Below, piece after piece: positions 12,930 through 25,116 of a DNA stretch of 64,000 nt. The notes beneath the pieces were generated by a model. That model saw only the letters and a list, made by a program, of their open reading frames with translations, was not told where the DNA came from and did not search any database. Positions within the stretch are counted from its first letter, which is position 1; the number at the start of each line of letters is the position of its first letter. The stretch comes from Synaphobranchus kaupii (Eukaryota > Chordata > Actinopteri > Anguilliformes > Synaphobranchidae): the NCBI GenBank assembly GCA_029718625.1, contig CM056379.1, forward strand, positions 50,861,579 to 50,925,578. The letters are read 5' to 3'. Both the position numbers and the translations under genes were made by a program.

Positions 12930-13703
12930 GAGGGGCCATGCAGGGATGGGGCACAGAAGACCCCACAGGTGTCGGAGGAGTGTGTGCTCCTGAGAAGGCT
13001 GGAGAACATGGAGAGCCGGATGGACAGGATGGAGGAACAGCTAAAAGAGATCGCAGCCATGTTTTCCGGAGGGGAGGGGTGTTTGGCGCAGCCCCAGGTA
13101 CAGGAGGAGGAGGAGGAGGAGAGAGGTAAAGGGAGAGAGGAAGAGGAGGTGGGGAATGAGAAAGCGGAGGAGGGAGGAGAGAAAGGAGTGGAGCGGAGAA
13201 AGGAGGAGAGAGAGAGAGTGGAGGAAGAGGAAAAAGGAGAGGTGAATGAGAAGAACGAGGAGGAGAAAGACAGTGGGAAGGGACAGAAGAAGGGGCGGAG
13301 TGTTTGGAAGATGATGAAGGTGAAGTGGCAGAGGAAGAGGAGGGAGGAGGGAGGAGGGAGGAAGGAGGAGGGGAAAAGGGACAAGGAGGACCCAGGGGAA
13401 GGGACGAGTGGGTCGGAGCTGGAGGGGAAGGAAGCAGATGAGGTTAGGGTTAGTGTTAAGGAGAAGAAGACGAAGACTATGAAAGGGTTTTGGAGCAGTT
13501 TGAAAAGGAGGTGGCAGGGGAGACGGACAGATGAGGTGCAGGAAGGAGAGAAAGAGAAAATAGTGGCAGCGCTGGTGCGGACAAGGACTGCGCACGTCGT
13601 GGACCTGAACATCGTGTTCGGGCCACACGATAAAGTTGTGCAGTACCTTGGAAGACCAGCGCAAACACAGGACACAGGAAGAGAAAAGAAGGGTGGAAAA
13701 TGA
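12930..13703 (+). CDS. Unrecognised Glu/Lys-rich coiled-coil protein, last coding exon
   Basis: After a TTTGTAG acceptor at 12929 the frame is open for 258 codons to TGA at 13701-13703. Seen: EGPCRDGAQKTPQVSEE, then a heptad-like helix (VLLRRLENMESRMDRMEEQL), a long Glu/Lys/Gly-rich low-complexity region, two Trp-containing basic segments (VWKMMKVKWQRKRR and FWSSLKRRWQGRR) and a less biased tail with VVDLNIVFGPHDKVVQYLG. It joins in phase to the exon at 12605-12665. The purine bias matches the minisatellite that follows directly, so part of the frame may be repeat-driven. Against a pure repeat artefact: the splice sites, the coiled coil and the unbiased C-terminal tail. Function unknown; a pseudogene is possible. 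Confidence 0.4.
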   Translation, partial: EGPCRDGAQKTPQVSEECVLLRRLENMESRMDRMEEQLKEIAAMFSGGEGCLAQPQVQEEEEEERGKGREEEEVGNEKAEEGGEKGVERRKEERERVEEEEKGEVNEKNEEEKDSGKGQKKGRSVWKMMKVKWQRKRREEGGGRKEEGKRDKEDPGEGTSGSELEGKEADEVRVSVKEKKTKTMKGFWSSLKRRWQGRRTDEVQEGEKEKIVAALVRTRTAHVVDLNIVFGPHDKVVQYLGRPAQTQDTGREKKGGK

Positions 13704-15291
13704 GAGAGAAAGAGAAAGGAGGAATGGGAAATGAAGAGAGAGAGAGAAAAAGGAGGGATGGAAAATGAAGAGAGAGAAAGGAGGGATGGAAATGAAAAGA
13801 GAAAGGAGGGATGGAAATGAAGAAAGAAAGGAGGGATGGAAATGAAGAAAGAAATGAGGGATGGAAATGAAGAAAGAGAAAGCAGGGATGGAAATGAAGA
13901 GAGAGAAATGAGGGATGGAAATGAAGAAAGAGAAAGGAGAGATGGAAATGAAGAAAGAGAAAGCAGGGATGGAAATTAAGAGAGAGAAAGCAGGGATGGG
14001 AAGAAGAAAGAGAAAGGAGAGATGGAAATGAAGAAAGAGAAAGGAGGGATGGAAATGAAGAAAGAGAAAGAAGGGATGGGAATGAAGAAAGAAAGGAGGG
14101 ATGGAAATGAAGAGAGAGAAAGGAGGGATGGAAATGAAGAAAGAGAAAGGAGGGATGGAAATGAAGAAAGAGAAAGGATAGATGGAAATGAAGAAAGAGA
14201 AAGAAGGGATGGGAATGAAGAAAGAAAGGAGGGATGGAAATGAAGAGAGAGAAAGGAGGGATGGAAATGAAGAAAGAGAAAGGAGAGATGGAAATGAAGA
14301 AAGAGAAAGGAGGGATGGAAAATGAAAAGAGAGAAAGCAGGGATGGAAATGAAGAGAGATAAAGGAGGGATGGAAATGAAGAAAGAGAAAGCAGGGATGG
14401 AAATGAAGAGAGAGAAAGGAGGGATGGAAATGAAGAAAGAGAAAGAAGGGATGGGAATGAAGAAAGAAAGGAGGGGTGGAAATGAAGAGAGAGAAAGGAG
14501 GGATGGAAATGAAGAAAGAGAAAGGAGAGATGGAAATGAAGAAAGAGAAAGCAGGGATGGAAATGAAGAGAGAGAAAGCAGGGATGGGAAGAATAAAGAG
14601 AAAGGAGAGATGGAAATGAAGAAAGAGAAAGGAGGGATGGAAAATGAAGACAGAGAAGAGAGAGAAAGCAGGGATGGAAATGAAGAGAGATAAAGGAGGG
14701 ATGGAAATGAAGAAAGAGAAAGGAGGGATGGAAAATGAAGAGAGAGAAAGCAGGGATGGAAATGAGAGATAAAGGAGGGATGGAAATGAAGAAAGAGAAA
14801 GAAGGGATGGAAATGAAGAAAGAGAAAGGAGGGATGGAAATGGAGAGAGAAAGGAGGGATGCAAATGAAGAAATAGAAAGGAGAGATGGAAATGAAGAAA
14901 GAGAAAGAAGGGATGGAAATGAAGAAATAGAAAGGAGGGATGGAAATGAAGAAATAGAAAGGAGGGATGGAAATGGAGAGAGAGAAAGGAGGGATGGAAA
15001 ATGAGAGAAAGGAGGGATGGAAAATGAAGAGAGAGAAAGGAGGGATGGAAATGAAGAGAGAGGAAGGAGGGATGGAAATGAAGAAAGAGAAAGAAGGGAT
15101 GGAAATGAAGAAAGAGAAAGGAGGGATGGAAATGAAAAAAGAGAAAGGAGGGATGGAAAATGAAGAGAGAGAAAGGAGGGATGGAAAATGAAGAGAGAGA
15201 AAGCAGGGATGGAAATGAAGAGAGACAAAGGAGGGATGGAAAATTAAGAGAGAGAAAGGAGGGATGGAAATGAAGAGAGAAAGGAGGGAGT
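13704..15291. repeat. Purine-rich minisatellite (about 26-28-bp units)
   Basis: About 1.6 kb of irregular tandem copies of GGAGGGATGGAAATGAAGA followed by AAGAGAAA-type spacers. The plus strand is almost only A and G, with T nearly confined to the ATGG and AATG steps. Unit length varies from G-run and AAAGAG expansions. Long frames seen on both strands here are by-products of the repeat (for example MEMKKEKGG on plus and HFHPSFL on minus). Confidence 0.95.
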
Positions 15292-15430
15292 CTGATGCCG
15301 TTTATTTTTGTTATATTTATTTTATTTTCTGTTAGTAGGTTAGGTAGACATCTTCCCCTGTGTGTGTTTGTTATTTTGGCCTTGTCAACTCCTGAAGTTT
15401 TTCCCAATAAATTCCCAACAAATTGCATTT
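15292..15430 (+). terminator. Possible poly(A) region for the 12.6-13.7 kb gene
   Basis: Unique AT-rich sequence resumes after the minisatellite and contains AATAAA in CCCAATAAATTCCC at about 15406, followed by a T/G-rich stretch. This would give a 3'UTR made mostly of the minisatellite. Confidence 0.35.
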
Positions 15431-15974
15431 TACAGAGTTGTTTTCTCGCCTTCTTTCTCCTAGGCTAGATCGGTTTGGAGTGCTGAGACTTTCGGCTCTC
15501 AATTGTTAGCTACTGGCACGTGGTCCATCCTGTTATTGGAATGGCAGGTATGCCATCCGCCAAGTTACGACTTGTTGGGGCATGCCCCATACCTATACAG
15601 CACCGAGAGTTTGGCACTTTTCAGGGTTTGTGGTACAGACGTAACCACAATGACCATAGACTCTCAGCCCTTAAAAAAATTAACGTCTGTATGCTCTGAC
15701 CTCATGTAACCACACAGCATTCAGATACAACTTCACACATCGACACAATAAAGCCCCAAACTTGGGTTATTTTGCCGTCTTTCTCCTTCGTCTTCCGCTT
15801 CTTCTTCTTCCTATTTTTGCCTGCCTGCCTCCGTCGCGATGTTATCCAATGGGGAGAATTATTCTTTGAGGGTATGGTCCGTATACCTGTTCATCAAGCT
15901 TATCGCCCAATAAAAACGCTTCATACTAATGTTTATTAATGTTAATATAGCTAATGGCTTCATGCTTTCCAAGA

Positions 15975-16046
15975 AGCTGTTGTGGCCTAATGGTTAGAGT
16001 TGCTGTCTCTCACACAGAGGATTGTGGGTTAGAGCCCAGCAGGGCA
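15975..16046 (+). mobile_element. tRNA-like SINE head
   Basis: A box TGGCCTAATGG (15983-15993) and B box GGTTAGAGCCC (16027-16037) at tRNA-like spacing. There is no clear clover-leaf 3' half and no CCA, so a SINE fragment is more likely than a functional tRNA gene. Confidence 0.45.
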
Positions 16047-16223
16047 CATGCTTATTTTCCACAAAAACAATGTACAACTGTTAAGTACTTTTACTTAAGA
16101 GTTAATTTATTAGACTGTTATTATTTTCACATTAACACATTAACATATTTTTATTGCAAAGGCAAAAGAGGTTTCCAATATTAACTGTTCAATATTTCAC
16201 TTGTATTTCACTTGTACTATATC

Positions 16224-16273
16224 ACACCCTCCCCAAACCGGATGCTCGCTCTTGTCTGGTTTGGGGAGGGTGT
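16224..16273. repeat. Perfect 16-bp hairpin
   Basis: ACACCCTCCCCAAACC at 16224-16239 and its exact complement at 16258-16273, with an 18-nt loop. Possibly the end of a repeat family; nothing coding nearby. Confidence 0.8.
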
Positions 16274-16773
16274 TACGCTCTGCTCTTGCGGTCATGACTG
16301 ACTGACTGTGGAAACCGAACCTCAACGTACCCTTGCCTCGGCCAACATTTCTTTATTCATTCATTTCTTCACTTCAGCTCTGTTCACTTTATACTTTTCA
16401 CACATAACACAATATCACCATAAAATTAACTACTAGGAAAATTAAGAATTTATGATAATAGCCTACATTAAGAATTGATGATAGCCTCCTTTAAGCTGCA
16501 AGCCTTTAAGGGATCGGATTTATAAACCGCCAATTCCCAAACATATCTGATTCATGGTTAGTCACTTAAAAAAAAAAAGAAGAACAATAGCCTCCGAATG
16601 TGGCTCTTGTCTAGGCTACTCAGCAGATAATGTAGCTTACTGCAAACACTTTAATTATAATAATAATAAGAAGAAGAAGAATAATCTCTGATATGTACTT
16701 TCTTAGTAGTATCTATTGTTTTCTTTCTGGCTAAGATTCCTGGGAAATATGCATTGTCCAATTCAGCTTGTTA

Positions 16774-17550
16774 AGGGCTCTGCATGCTCGATCGACAACA
16801 ACGCGACAGCAACACAACATGGGCTCTGCAACATCAACGCAACATCTGCGACCTTCGCAGAGGGGGTTGCAGAGGATGTCGCGTACCTAGCACAAAAATC
16901 AAACTAGCGACTGCAACGCAACCGTTCGCGTAGATGTTGCGCATCATTGATTGGTTGGTTAGCGAATGGAGGCGGGGCTATCATATAATATTGGTTACTA
17001 AGTGTTGCTGGTTGCTAACGATATCTAAAATTAGCGATCGAGATCCAAAATAAAACTGTTTACGTTATCGATATATAAAAATAGATAGTTACATTTGTTA
17101 AATCATGAACCAGTTACAAGAACGATTATCAGAAGAAGTGAGAAAATACAAACATTTATATGACTATTCTTATAGCTAGTGATTACAAAGACAGTCAAAT
17201 GACCATGAACTCATGGAAAGAGATCGGCGAGAGTATTGGGATGAACTTGACTAACTAACTTAACTAACTAGCTTAACTAACTATAACTATATTACACTAT
17301 ATACAAGAACACGAGCAACAAACAAACAAACATAAAGACGGCATGTTATCGATGGGTTGGTTGAGCAGGGAAATTCGTTACGTTGAAATGAGTTACGTTG
17401 CTAGGGGGGAGCTAGCTACATACGGGATACAATGTTGCATAGGCTGCGCGTAGCTTTTGCAGAAGTATAAATTGCAGAGTGCTTGCAACATTGTTGCATT
17501 GCTCGAACATGAAGAAGTTGCACAAGTTTCGCACAACCATGCAGAGCCCT
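16774..17550. mobile_element. Harbinger-like non-autonomous element
   Basis: TIRs AGGGCTCTGCATG and CATGCAGAGCCCT with a 3-bp TTA duplication on each side (16771-16773 and 17551-17553), typical of PIF/Harbinger. The 777-bp body holds sub-terminal CAAC/GTTG-rich motifs and no transposase. Confidence 0.75.
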
Positions 17551-17553
17551 TTA

Positions 17554-19534
17554 GCCAACGTTACTGTTGCCAGAGAAACATCAGGAAGCAGATACAAGCT
17601 AGGCTACTACGAAGCGAATCAACATGCCTTATAGCCTACATTCATTGCACTACAGAAAACTAAACTAAACCTAGCTGTCTGGGACCAAAACATTTCCCGC
17701 AGGTAACGTTCTACACTACCGGAAAAAACTAGCTCAATCGCTAGCTCGTAGCCCACACATGGAAGGTTGGAGTTACACATCCGGCAATCCAGTGTTGAAT
17801 AGCCTAACTTTAAATGTATTTCATAGAATATTAATAGCCCTATTTTAAAACTGTATTTTCATATTTTACTGATGCAAACTATTTAGGCTGTACTAGCTAT
17901 TTAGGCTGTATGTCTTTCAGCTAGAATGTGTTTGCGTCTAGCCCATTGTGCATGCATGTCTCCATATAGACTTGGTTCATTAATTTACATGCTTCTTCAT
18001 GATCCATAGCTCAGGCGGTGCTGTTCATTGTATTTCATTACACATTAAATACTGCTCATCTACAAACTCTTTTAATGTAATTGTGTGCTGTCTGTAATAG
18101 AATAACTGTTCTCATTCTTGTCAATAGAGGGCGTTATGGTTACGCGAATGTCTGCATGCATTTCTTTGGAATGCATGTCTCTCTCCGTGTTTATTAAACA
18201 GAAAAATTATTACACTATAGGGCATGTTTGAACAATTGTCTGCATCCACTGCTTTGGGTCTATGAAAGCACAGAATGAATAAAATGTATTATTATTATAA
18301 TTATTATTATTATGTATTTATTGATTTCTATCAAAACCTGTGTGGTCCTACAGATCATAGATATCTTTGTGTTCACATAATTCTGTTTGCAAATATCATA
18401 AATACTATTATGTTAAAAAAAATTGGTACTATTACTTATTTGCCACCATCTGACCCACAAGCATGTCTGGATACGTTAGTAAAAACGCTATATGTACGCT
18501 ATTTTCTAGGTAAAAATATTACTCATTTTTATCTGCATTTATTTATTCATCACCCCTTTCTGTATTGTGCATGATGTTTCTTGATATAAATGTCTGTTTG
18601 TGAATTGTAAAGAAGTCTGTAGCAGCAGTTAACATTTAAAAACCTGTACATTTTCTAAAGTAAACTTGCCAACAAAGTACAACCATATCCTTTCTGGAGT
18701 GTAATCATTCATCAACTGTTAAAAACATTCATTAAAATCATATGTTGTTCCATGAGGCACAATCTCTTCACATGCAACGATGAAGAAACACAGGGCCATG
18801 TTGCATTAAATAATTTAGGAAAGTTTGGATAGCATTGCTTTGGAATAGAGCTAGTTTATTTAGTGTGAGCTACGATAGGCAACATTGTTAGTTGTAACTT
18901 GGCCACATTTTGATATCAAGACTTTTAAAGGCAGGCCTAGCAGTGGCGTCACTAGACCCCAGTAAAGCTTTGCTGTGCCCCAGTAAAATGATTAAGTAAA
19001 ATATAATCTCTCGACAGATTATGCATTAATATACAAAAAAAAATCCAGGTTTAAAAATTCGTCCAAATTTTTTTTTTATCGATCGATTACGAGATTGAGT
19101 CAAATATAGATAGATCCGTTTGCGTTCTGCTCTTGACTGGTATCGTATACATCAGCTGATTAGGACCGCACGCACGGCATGGAGTGTGACTAGCGCAACA
19201 GCAGCGCACCACTCCTCCCCCTTCCCTCAATTCAGGCTTGCCGCCATCCAGCAGTAACAAGGACGAGTGGGAGAAAAATGGAGTGAGCAACGTTAGAAGA
19301 AGGCAGGTTAGTTGAAATCCAACATATTGTTAGTTAGTTATTAGTTATAGTAAGTTATGAAGAACGAGGATTTGGGAGGTTAAAGTTAAAGCAAATAACG
19401 TTATCTAGCTGAATTGTCTACAGCTAAATTAAGCTAACCTTAGCTAACGTTAGTTAAGATAGCTAATGTTAGCTAGCTAGCTTGCTAAATTGTCAGTTAG
19501 CTACTACTGGCATTGGCAGTTTGCAACAACTTAA
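17554..19534. other. Intergenic, minor repeats only
   Basis: No gene seen. Near 18270-18312 there is an L2-like 3' tail (AATAAAATGTATTATTATTA). A 99-codon frame at 18275-18574 starts in this tail and shows no family features. Confidence 0.5.
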
Positions 19535-19577
19535 CTGCGACGGCGACTCTTAATACTGTAATAAGTCGCCGTCGCAG
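19535..19577. repeat. GC-rich perfect hairpin
   Basis: CTGCGACGGCGACT (19535-19548) and its exact complement (19564-19577) around a 15-nt AT-rich loop, in an AT-rich neighbourhood. Confidence 0.85.
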
Positions 19578-20108
19578 CTAACAACTAGCTAACTTAGCTA
19601 CTTTAGCTAGCAAACGGGATAATTCCTGCTGCACAACATATTTAACGTTAGTCATAAATTGGCAGTTTATTAGTCCAAATGGTTACAAGCAGTCACAACA
19701 TTCTGTTCTTTCCCAGATATGGAAATACAAAGATTTTTTTCTGGAGGAGGTAACGTTCGAGAACAAGTGAGGTAAGGTAATGCAGGTAACGTTAGCTACC
19801 CATCAACATATTACCGATGTTTGACTGTAACAGTTACATTTGCTTAACAACATTAACGTTATTGTAGACAGGCAGTCAAGCGAGTTAATTACAGTAATTT
19901 TATGTTCAAATAAACATGGTACATGGTCATAGGCGCCGAGTATGGGGGGCAACGGGTCTTTTGCCCCCCCAATCTATATTTTGGAGGGGCATTGCCCCCT
20001 CAATTTTCAATAATTTCAATATAAAGATGCAAGCGCATGTACTTCAATCAAGAGCGTTGCCCTTTTAAGTATTCATAGAGCGTTGCTGATTTGAAAGGAA
20101 TGTAAACG

Positions 20109-20236
20109 CACTTAAACACTCCACAATGCACCCAAAGCAAATAAAATACGACGACAGTCTATCGGGGTTATTTTGAGTGTTTATACCATAATTTTTGAAG
20201 TCATACTATCGTTGAATCCTTTGTGTTGACCTATAG
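20109..20236. mobile_element. Fragment of the TTAA MITE family
   Basis: Matches the middle of the copy at 31785-32474: CACTCCACAATGCACCCAAA followed by AATACGACGACAGTCTATCG and ATCGTTGAATCC. Both termini are missing. Confidence 0.75.
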
Positions 20237-20486
20237 ACCCATTTCTTGTTTGTAAACAAAAGAGGATGCGTGCGCAACCCTGGGGCAAAAAGTGTACTAT
20301 CACCTTGGCATGCTATCACAATGCGGTGAACTTGATCATCAACGGACCAAGTGCAATTTTGTTTCTGGTTCTTTTATTTCACTTTCATCTTGGCACAGTT
20401 ATACAAATTATAGCTAGTGTTAGTCTTATTAGCTACAACTTTTTTGTTGTAACGTTAAAGTAGCATATTTAGCTATAGCCTTGGGT

Positions 20487-20532
20487 TCGGAAAGGCGCTA
20501 TATAAATAAAATGTATTATTATTATTATTATA
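20487..20532 (+). mobile_element. Solo L2 3' tail
   Basis: AAAGGCGCTATATAAATAAA followed by ATGTATTATTATT repeats, the same type of 3' end as the LINE at 20905-23311. Confidence 0.6.
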
Positions 20533-20904
20533 GCCTATTTACCTTATAAATGCCTGCAAGCTAACCGTCATAAACTGTCCATTTTTGATCAGTGGCAAGT
20601 TGACAACTTAATTTTTAACGTTAGTCCAACTCAATAACTTGGACAGATAGGATACACCACATTAACAAATTTTTTTAAATTGTCTAGTCTGCTTGAAATT
20701 GATATAGCTACCGTTAGCCTAGTGTAACTTATGTGTTACGCCGTTAATATTTTATTGTGTTTGGCCAGATAGGAGTCGACATAGCCTGTCTAGCTAGCTA
20801 ACGTTACTTAACACACACAAAGGTGGTGCAGCTGACAACTATTGTGTCAGTAAATTGTCTGTGTGATGATGTGTTGATAACTTAATGTTTAACTAAAGCC
20901 TATC

Positions 20905-23311
20905 GTTAACCATCACATTCCGTAAGGTCAACTCCATAAACTCCTCCTCCTTCTCTTCCATCTTGGCCGACACTATCTCCGACCCTGCCCTCACTCCAAA
21001 CGCCTCTGTCACTGACCTAGTTAATAACTACAATACTGCACTCTCCTCCTGTCTTGATGAAATTGCCCCCACAAAAACCAAATCCGTCTCCTTCACTCAC
21101 TCCGCCCCCTGGTACACCGATCAACTCCGCCAACTCAAAGCCAAGGGCCGCCAACTTGAAAGACTTGCCAATAAAACCGGACTCACTGTTCACTTGGATG
21201 CTTACAAATTCCACCAACAACAATACAAAGATGCCCTCAACAACGCTCGTTCCTCCCACTACTCCTTCATCATCCAAACTGGCTCCAACAACCCCAAAAC
21301 TCTCTTCTCCACTATCAACAAACTCCTCAAGCCCATGGACACCATCTCTAACTCCTTCACCACCAGCAAATGCAATTCCTTCCTGTCATCTTTTCAATCT
21401 AAAATCGATGCAATTCACCGCCAGCTGTCTGCCTCCTCCCCCACCACCCCCCCATGCCTTCAACCAGATACCCCCCTACTCCCTAGCCATTCATTCTCAT
21501 CCTTCAGTCCAATCTCCGAATCCGATCTCTCCTCCATAGTCACCAGTATGAAGTCATCAACCAGTGCCCTCGACCCTATCCCCACCTTCCTAGTCAAGGC
21601 TTGCCTCCCCACTCTCTCCCCACTTATCACCAACATAATCAACTCCTCCCTGTCCACTGGTCTCGTCCCCCCCTCCCTCAAGCTTGCTGCCGTTACCCCC
21701 ATTCTAAAAAAACCTGGTCTCGACCCTGACATCCCCAACAACTACCGGCCCATATCCAACCTCCCCTTCCTGTCTAAAGTCCTTGAGCGAGCTGTCGCCG
21801 CTCAACTCAAAACCCACCTCCACAACAATAACCTCTACGAACCCTTCCAATCCGGCTTCCGCACCAATCACAGTACAGAAACTGCACTATTGAAAATCAC
21901 TAATGACATCCTTCTCTCTGCTGACTCCGGCTCTTTAACCATCCTTATCCTCCTCGACCTCACCGCCGCCTTTGACACCATCAACCACTCCATCCTCCTC
22001 TCACGCCTTCACTCCCTTGGCATTTCCGGTACTGTCCTCTCCTGGTTCACCTCCTACCTCTCCAACAGACACCAATACATCTCCATAAACCACTGCCAAT
22101 CCTCCACCGCCCCAGTCACTCATGGTGTCCCCCAAGGATCAGTGCTCGGCCCCCCCCTCTTCATCCTGTATATACTTCCCCTGGGTCAAATTCTCCGCCG
22201 CCATGGCCTCCGCTTCCATTGCTATGCAGACGACACACAACTCTACCTCTCCTCCAAAACCATCACCTCAACCACCCACTCCACCCTCACCACCTGCCTT
22301 GCTGATATAAAAACTTGGATGCAACAGAACTTTCTCCAACTCAACTGCAATAAATCGGAAATACTCATCATCAGCCCAAACTCCCTCATCCGCTCCGCCC
22401 AGACCTTCTCTCTCACCATTGACGGTTCCATCGTCACCCCCTCCACCCATGTCCGCAACCTCGGCATCATCCTCGACCCCACCCTCTCATTCCTACCGCA
22501 CGTCAACCACATCACCAAAACTGCCTTCTTTCACCTCCGGAACATTGCCCGCCTCCGCCCCTCCCTGTCCCTTTCCGCTGCTGAAACCCTCATCCATGCC
22601 CTCATAACCTCCAGACTCGATTACTGCAATAGCATCCTCTATGGTTCACCCAACAAAATCCTCAATAAACTACAATACGTTCAGAACTCTGCTGCCCGTC
22701 TGCTCACCTCCACCCGTCGCCGAGATCACATCACCCCTGTCCTCCACAACCTCCACTGGCTCCCGGTTAAACACAGGATTGACTACAAAATACTGCTCAT
22801 CACCTACAAAGCCCTAAATAACCTGGCCCCTCCCTACCTCTCTGACCTCCTCCCCCGTCACACTCCTTCCCGTCGCCTCAGGTCCGCTGACACGAACAAT
22901 CTGACAATCCCCAGGACCAAGCTCTGGACCTGGGGCGACAGGGCCTTTTCAGTTGCTGCACCCTCCCTCTGGAATGCCCTCCCCATCCACATCCGTCTGG
23001 CAACCACCCTACCATCCTTCAAACAGGCTCTCAAAACCCACCTCTTCAAACTGGCTTTCCCCTGTTAAACATCCTCCCCTCTATCCCATGACTGAAATTT
23101 TAAATTATACTCCTTCTTTTTATCTGTCTTAATTATTTTATTTTATTTATTTATTTTTTATTTTTATTTTTTATTATTATTTTTTATTAACTACTTATTA
23201 AATAATTTTACTGTGTGTAATTTTAAACTGTAAAGCACTTTGAGTACCTAGAAAAGCGCTATAGAAATTGAATGCATTATTATTATTATTATTATTATTA
23301 TTAACCTACTT
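20905..23311 (+). mobile_element. L2/CR1-clade LINE with intact RT frame
   Basis: The frame at 20963-23068 (701 codons) has the RT landmarks in order: [85 protein letters not shown], and YADD at residues 421-424, then the C-terminal HWLPVKHRIDYKI region. The apurinic endonuclease domain is missing, so it is 5'-truncated but not yet broken by stops. The 3'UTR ends AAAGCGCTATAGAAATTGAA then (ATT)n near 23300. The coding region is strikingly C-rich compared with its AT-rich surroundings. Confidence 0.92.
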
Positions 23312-24275
23312 TTAGTTTTAGCCAGAACAGAAATGGCACTAGTAGCTACTACCAGTGTTTTCTTCTGTAATGGTTAGCTAGCTAGCATACCGAACCCTGT
23401 TATCGGACAGAAAACAGAAACTTTTGTGAACAACAAAGCTACGATACTGATATTATTCGGGCACATAAATATAATATGTTCAATAGTAACGTTATTAGAT
23501 TAAAAAAACGATAAGATAACTTTTAAGCCAATGAACATGTAAGTTAGAAGTGACCAGTAGTCTTTTTTTTACTTTTAGATGAGACAGTAGGCTAGTAGGC
23601 TACTGCCAAAAAAGGGGAGCCGATTAGCGGCTGTTGCAGTGCATAAAAGAAGCTCATGATTTTTGTTGTTTTAATAATCAGTTATTAGTTTATTGAATCA
23701 AGAAAGATACCCTTTGAATTCCCAATATGTTGGTAAGATGGCTGGCTAACTGGATTATTTACACATTCTCATTGGATTTATTTCTTCACCTACCGCGCCC
23801 TCGAGTGGACATGTAAAAAATTGCACTTCTTGATGTTGGTGCTTGCTAGTTGAGTTGATTACAATGAACTAGAGTTTAAAAAAACAACAACACACATTTT
23901 GCTAATATTGTGAATGTGCTATAGACAAAGCAAATATATATATATATATATATTTTTTTTTTTTTACCGCATTGGCAAATCAGCTGTCGAGGAAGTTCCA
24001 ATATGGTTGCGTGCCCGATAATGGGCACTATCTAGCTACGTTTCTTAACGTTATCCATCTTATTTGTTTTATCCAAGTGTTCACTGGTGTAAACTTGCTT
24101 TTTCGGGAAATACGTTGGCTAACTCTAAGCTGGTTAATTCTTTAGATTTAACAAAATTAACATTGGCAATCTAGCAGTTAGCAAATGTGAGCGACTAATG
24201 TTCCTGTGAGATGCAACCAAGACAGTAACGTTACAGTGGCTAGCTAACGCTAGTCTAGACACAGACAGACCACAT
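23311..24275. other. Intergenic, TA microsatellite
   Basis: No gene seen. A (TA)n tract lies at about 23934-23953 followed by a T run. Confidence 0.5.
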
Positions 24276-24496
24276 CAGTGTTGCCAGATGCCTGAATTAA
24301 TTTCCCCCCCAAAAAATTCGGAAAATCCCTCATCTTCAATTGAGTCCCATACAATTTTCTCACAATTTCCCCCCATACCTCCTTTTAAAATCCCCCATCT
24401 ATCATTGACTCCCATACATTTTTTCTTTAAAAATTCCCACATGAATTGTTAAAATCCCCTAAATTTAGGGTAAAATCCCTCAGTCTGGCAACCCTG
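24276..24496. mobile_element. 221-bp hAT MITE
   Basis: TIRs CAGTGTTGCCAGA and TCTGGCAACCCTG with an exact 8-bp duplication GACCACAT (24268-24275, 24497-24504). The body is C/T-rich and non-coding. Related sequence (GTTGCCCGACTGGGGGATT) occurs near 47757. Confidence 0.85.
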
Positions 24497-24958
24497 GACC
24501 ACATGCCCCAGGTTTACAAATCACAGGGTATTCCAAAAAAAAAAGTGATAAGACCCACCTCAGCTCATCTACGCTGGAAAACTAATGTTACGGTTAGTCC
24601 ACCCAATTAGATAGCACACTAAAGTTATAAATGCACAGTGCCTGCTGCCAAACCCGAGATATCTACAGGTAACTAGCAATAACAGCTGCTCGGTGATCAA
24701 TATTGACTTGTGTCTTGACGACATGAACATATAACCATGCAGCAAGACCTTTTACTTTTATATCTCTGCAACTCGCTAAAATGGTAGGCGTCCATTTCTA
24801 CATTGTTAGCAAGCTTGTTAATTATCGCCACTGTCACTTGCATAACTTCGTATTAAATTATAATGTTATTTGATATTGGGTCAAAATAGTCTCACAGTAT
24901 GTTTTCGGTCATGGTTAGCCACCTACACCATTTGCTTCAAAACTGCAGCTCTAGCCTA

Positions 24959-25116
24959 TGGAGGATTATTCAACCCAAAATAAAAATTAAAACGAAAACG
25001 AAAATGGAAAATGAAAATGGAGGATTATTCAGCCCAAAATTAAAATTAAAATCTTTTCATTTTCGTTTTCATTTTCATTATCATTTTCATTATCGTTTTC
25101 ATTTTCATTTTCGAAC
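24959..25116. repeat. Direct repeats plus AAAATG/CATTTT hairpin
   Basis: Two copies of GGAGGATTATTCAACCCAAA-type sequence (period 59). The first is followed by (AAAACG/AAAATG)n and the second by (CATTTTCGTTTT)n. The two simple repeats are complementary, so the region can fold. Confidence 0.8.

Noticed and set aside
13041..15428. 795-codon and 583-codon minus-strand frames (Phe/Leu/Ser/His-rich)
   Set aside because: They are read through the antisense of the purine minisatellite; the repeated FHPSFLSLH-type pattern follows the DNA period, and there are no domains.
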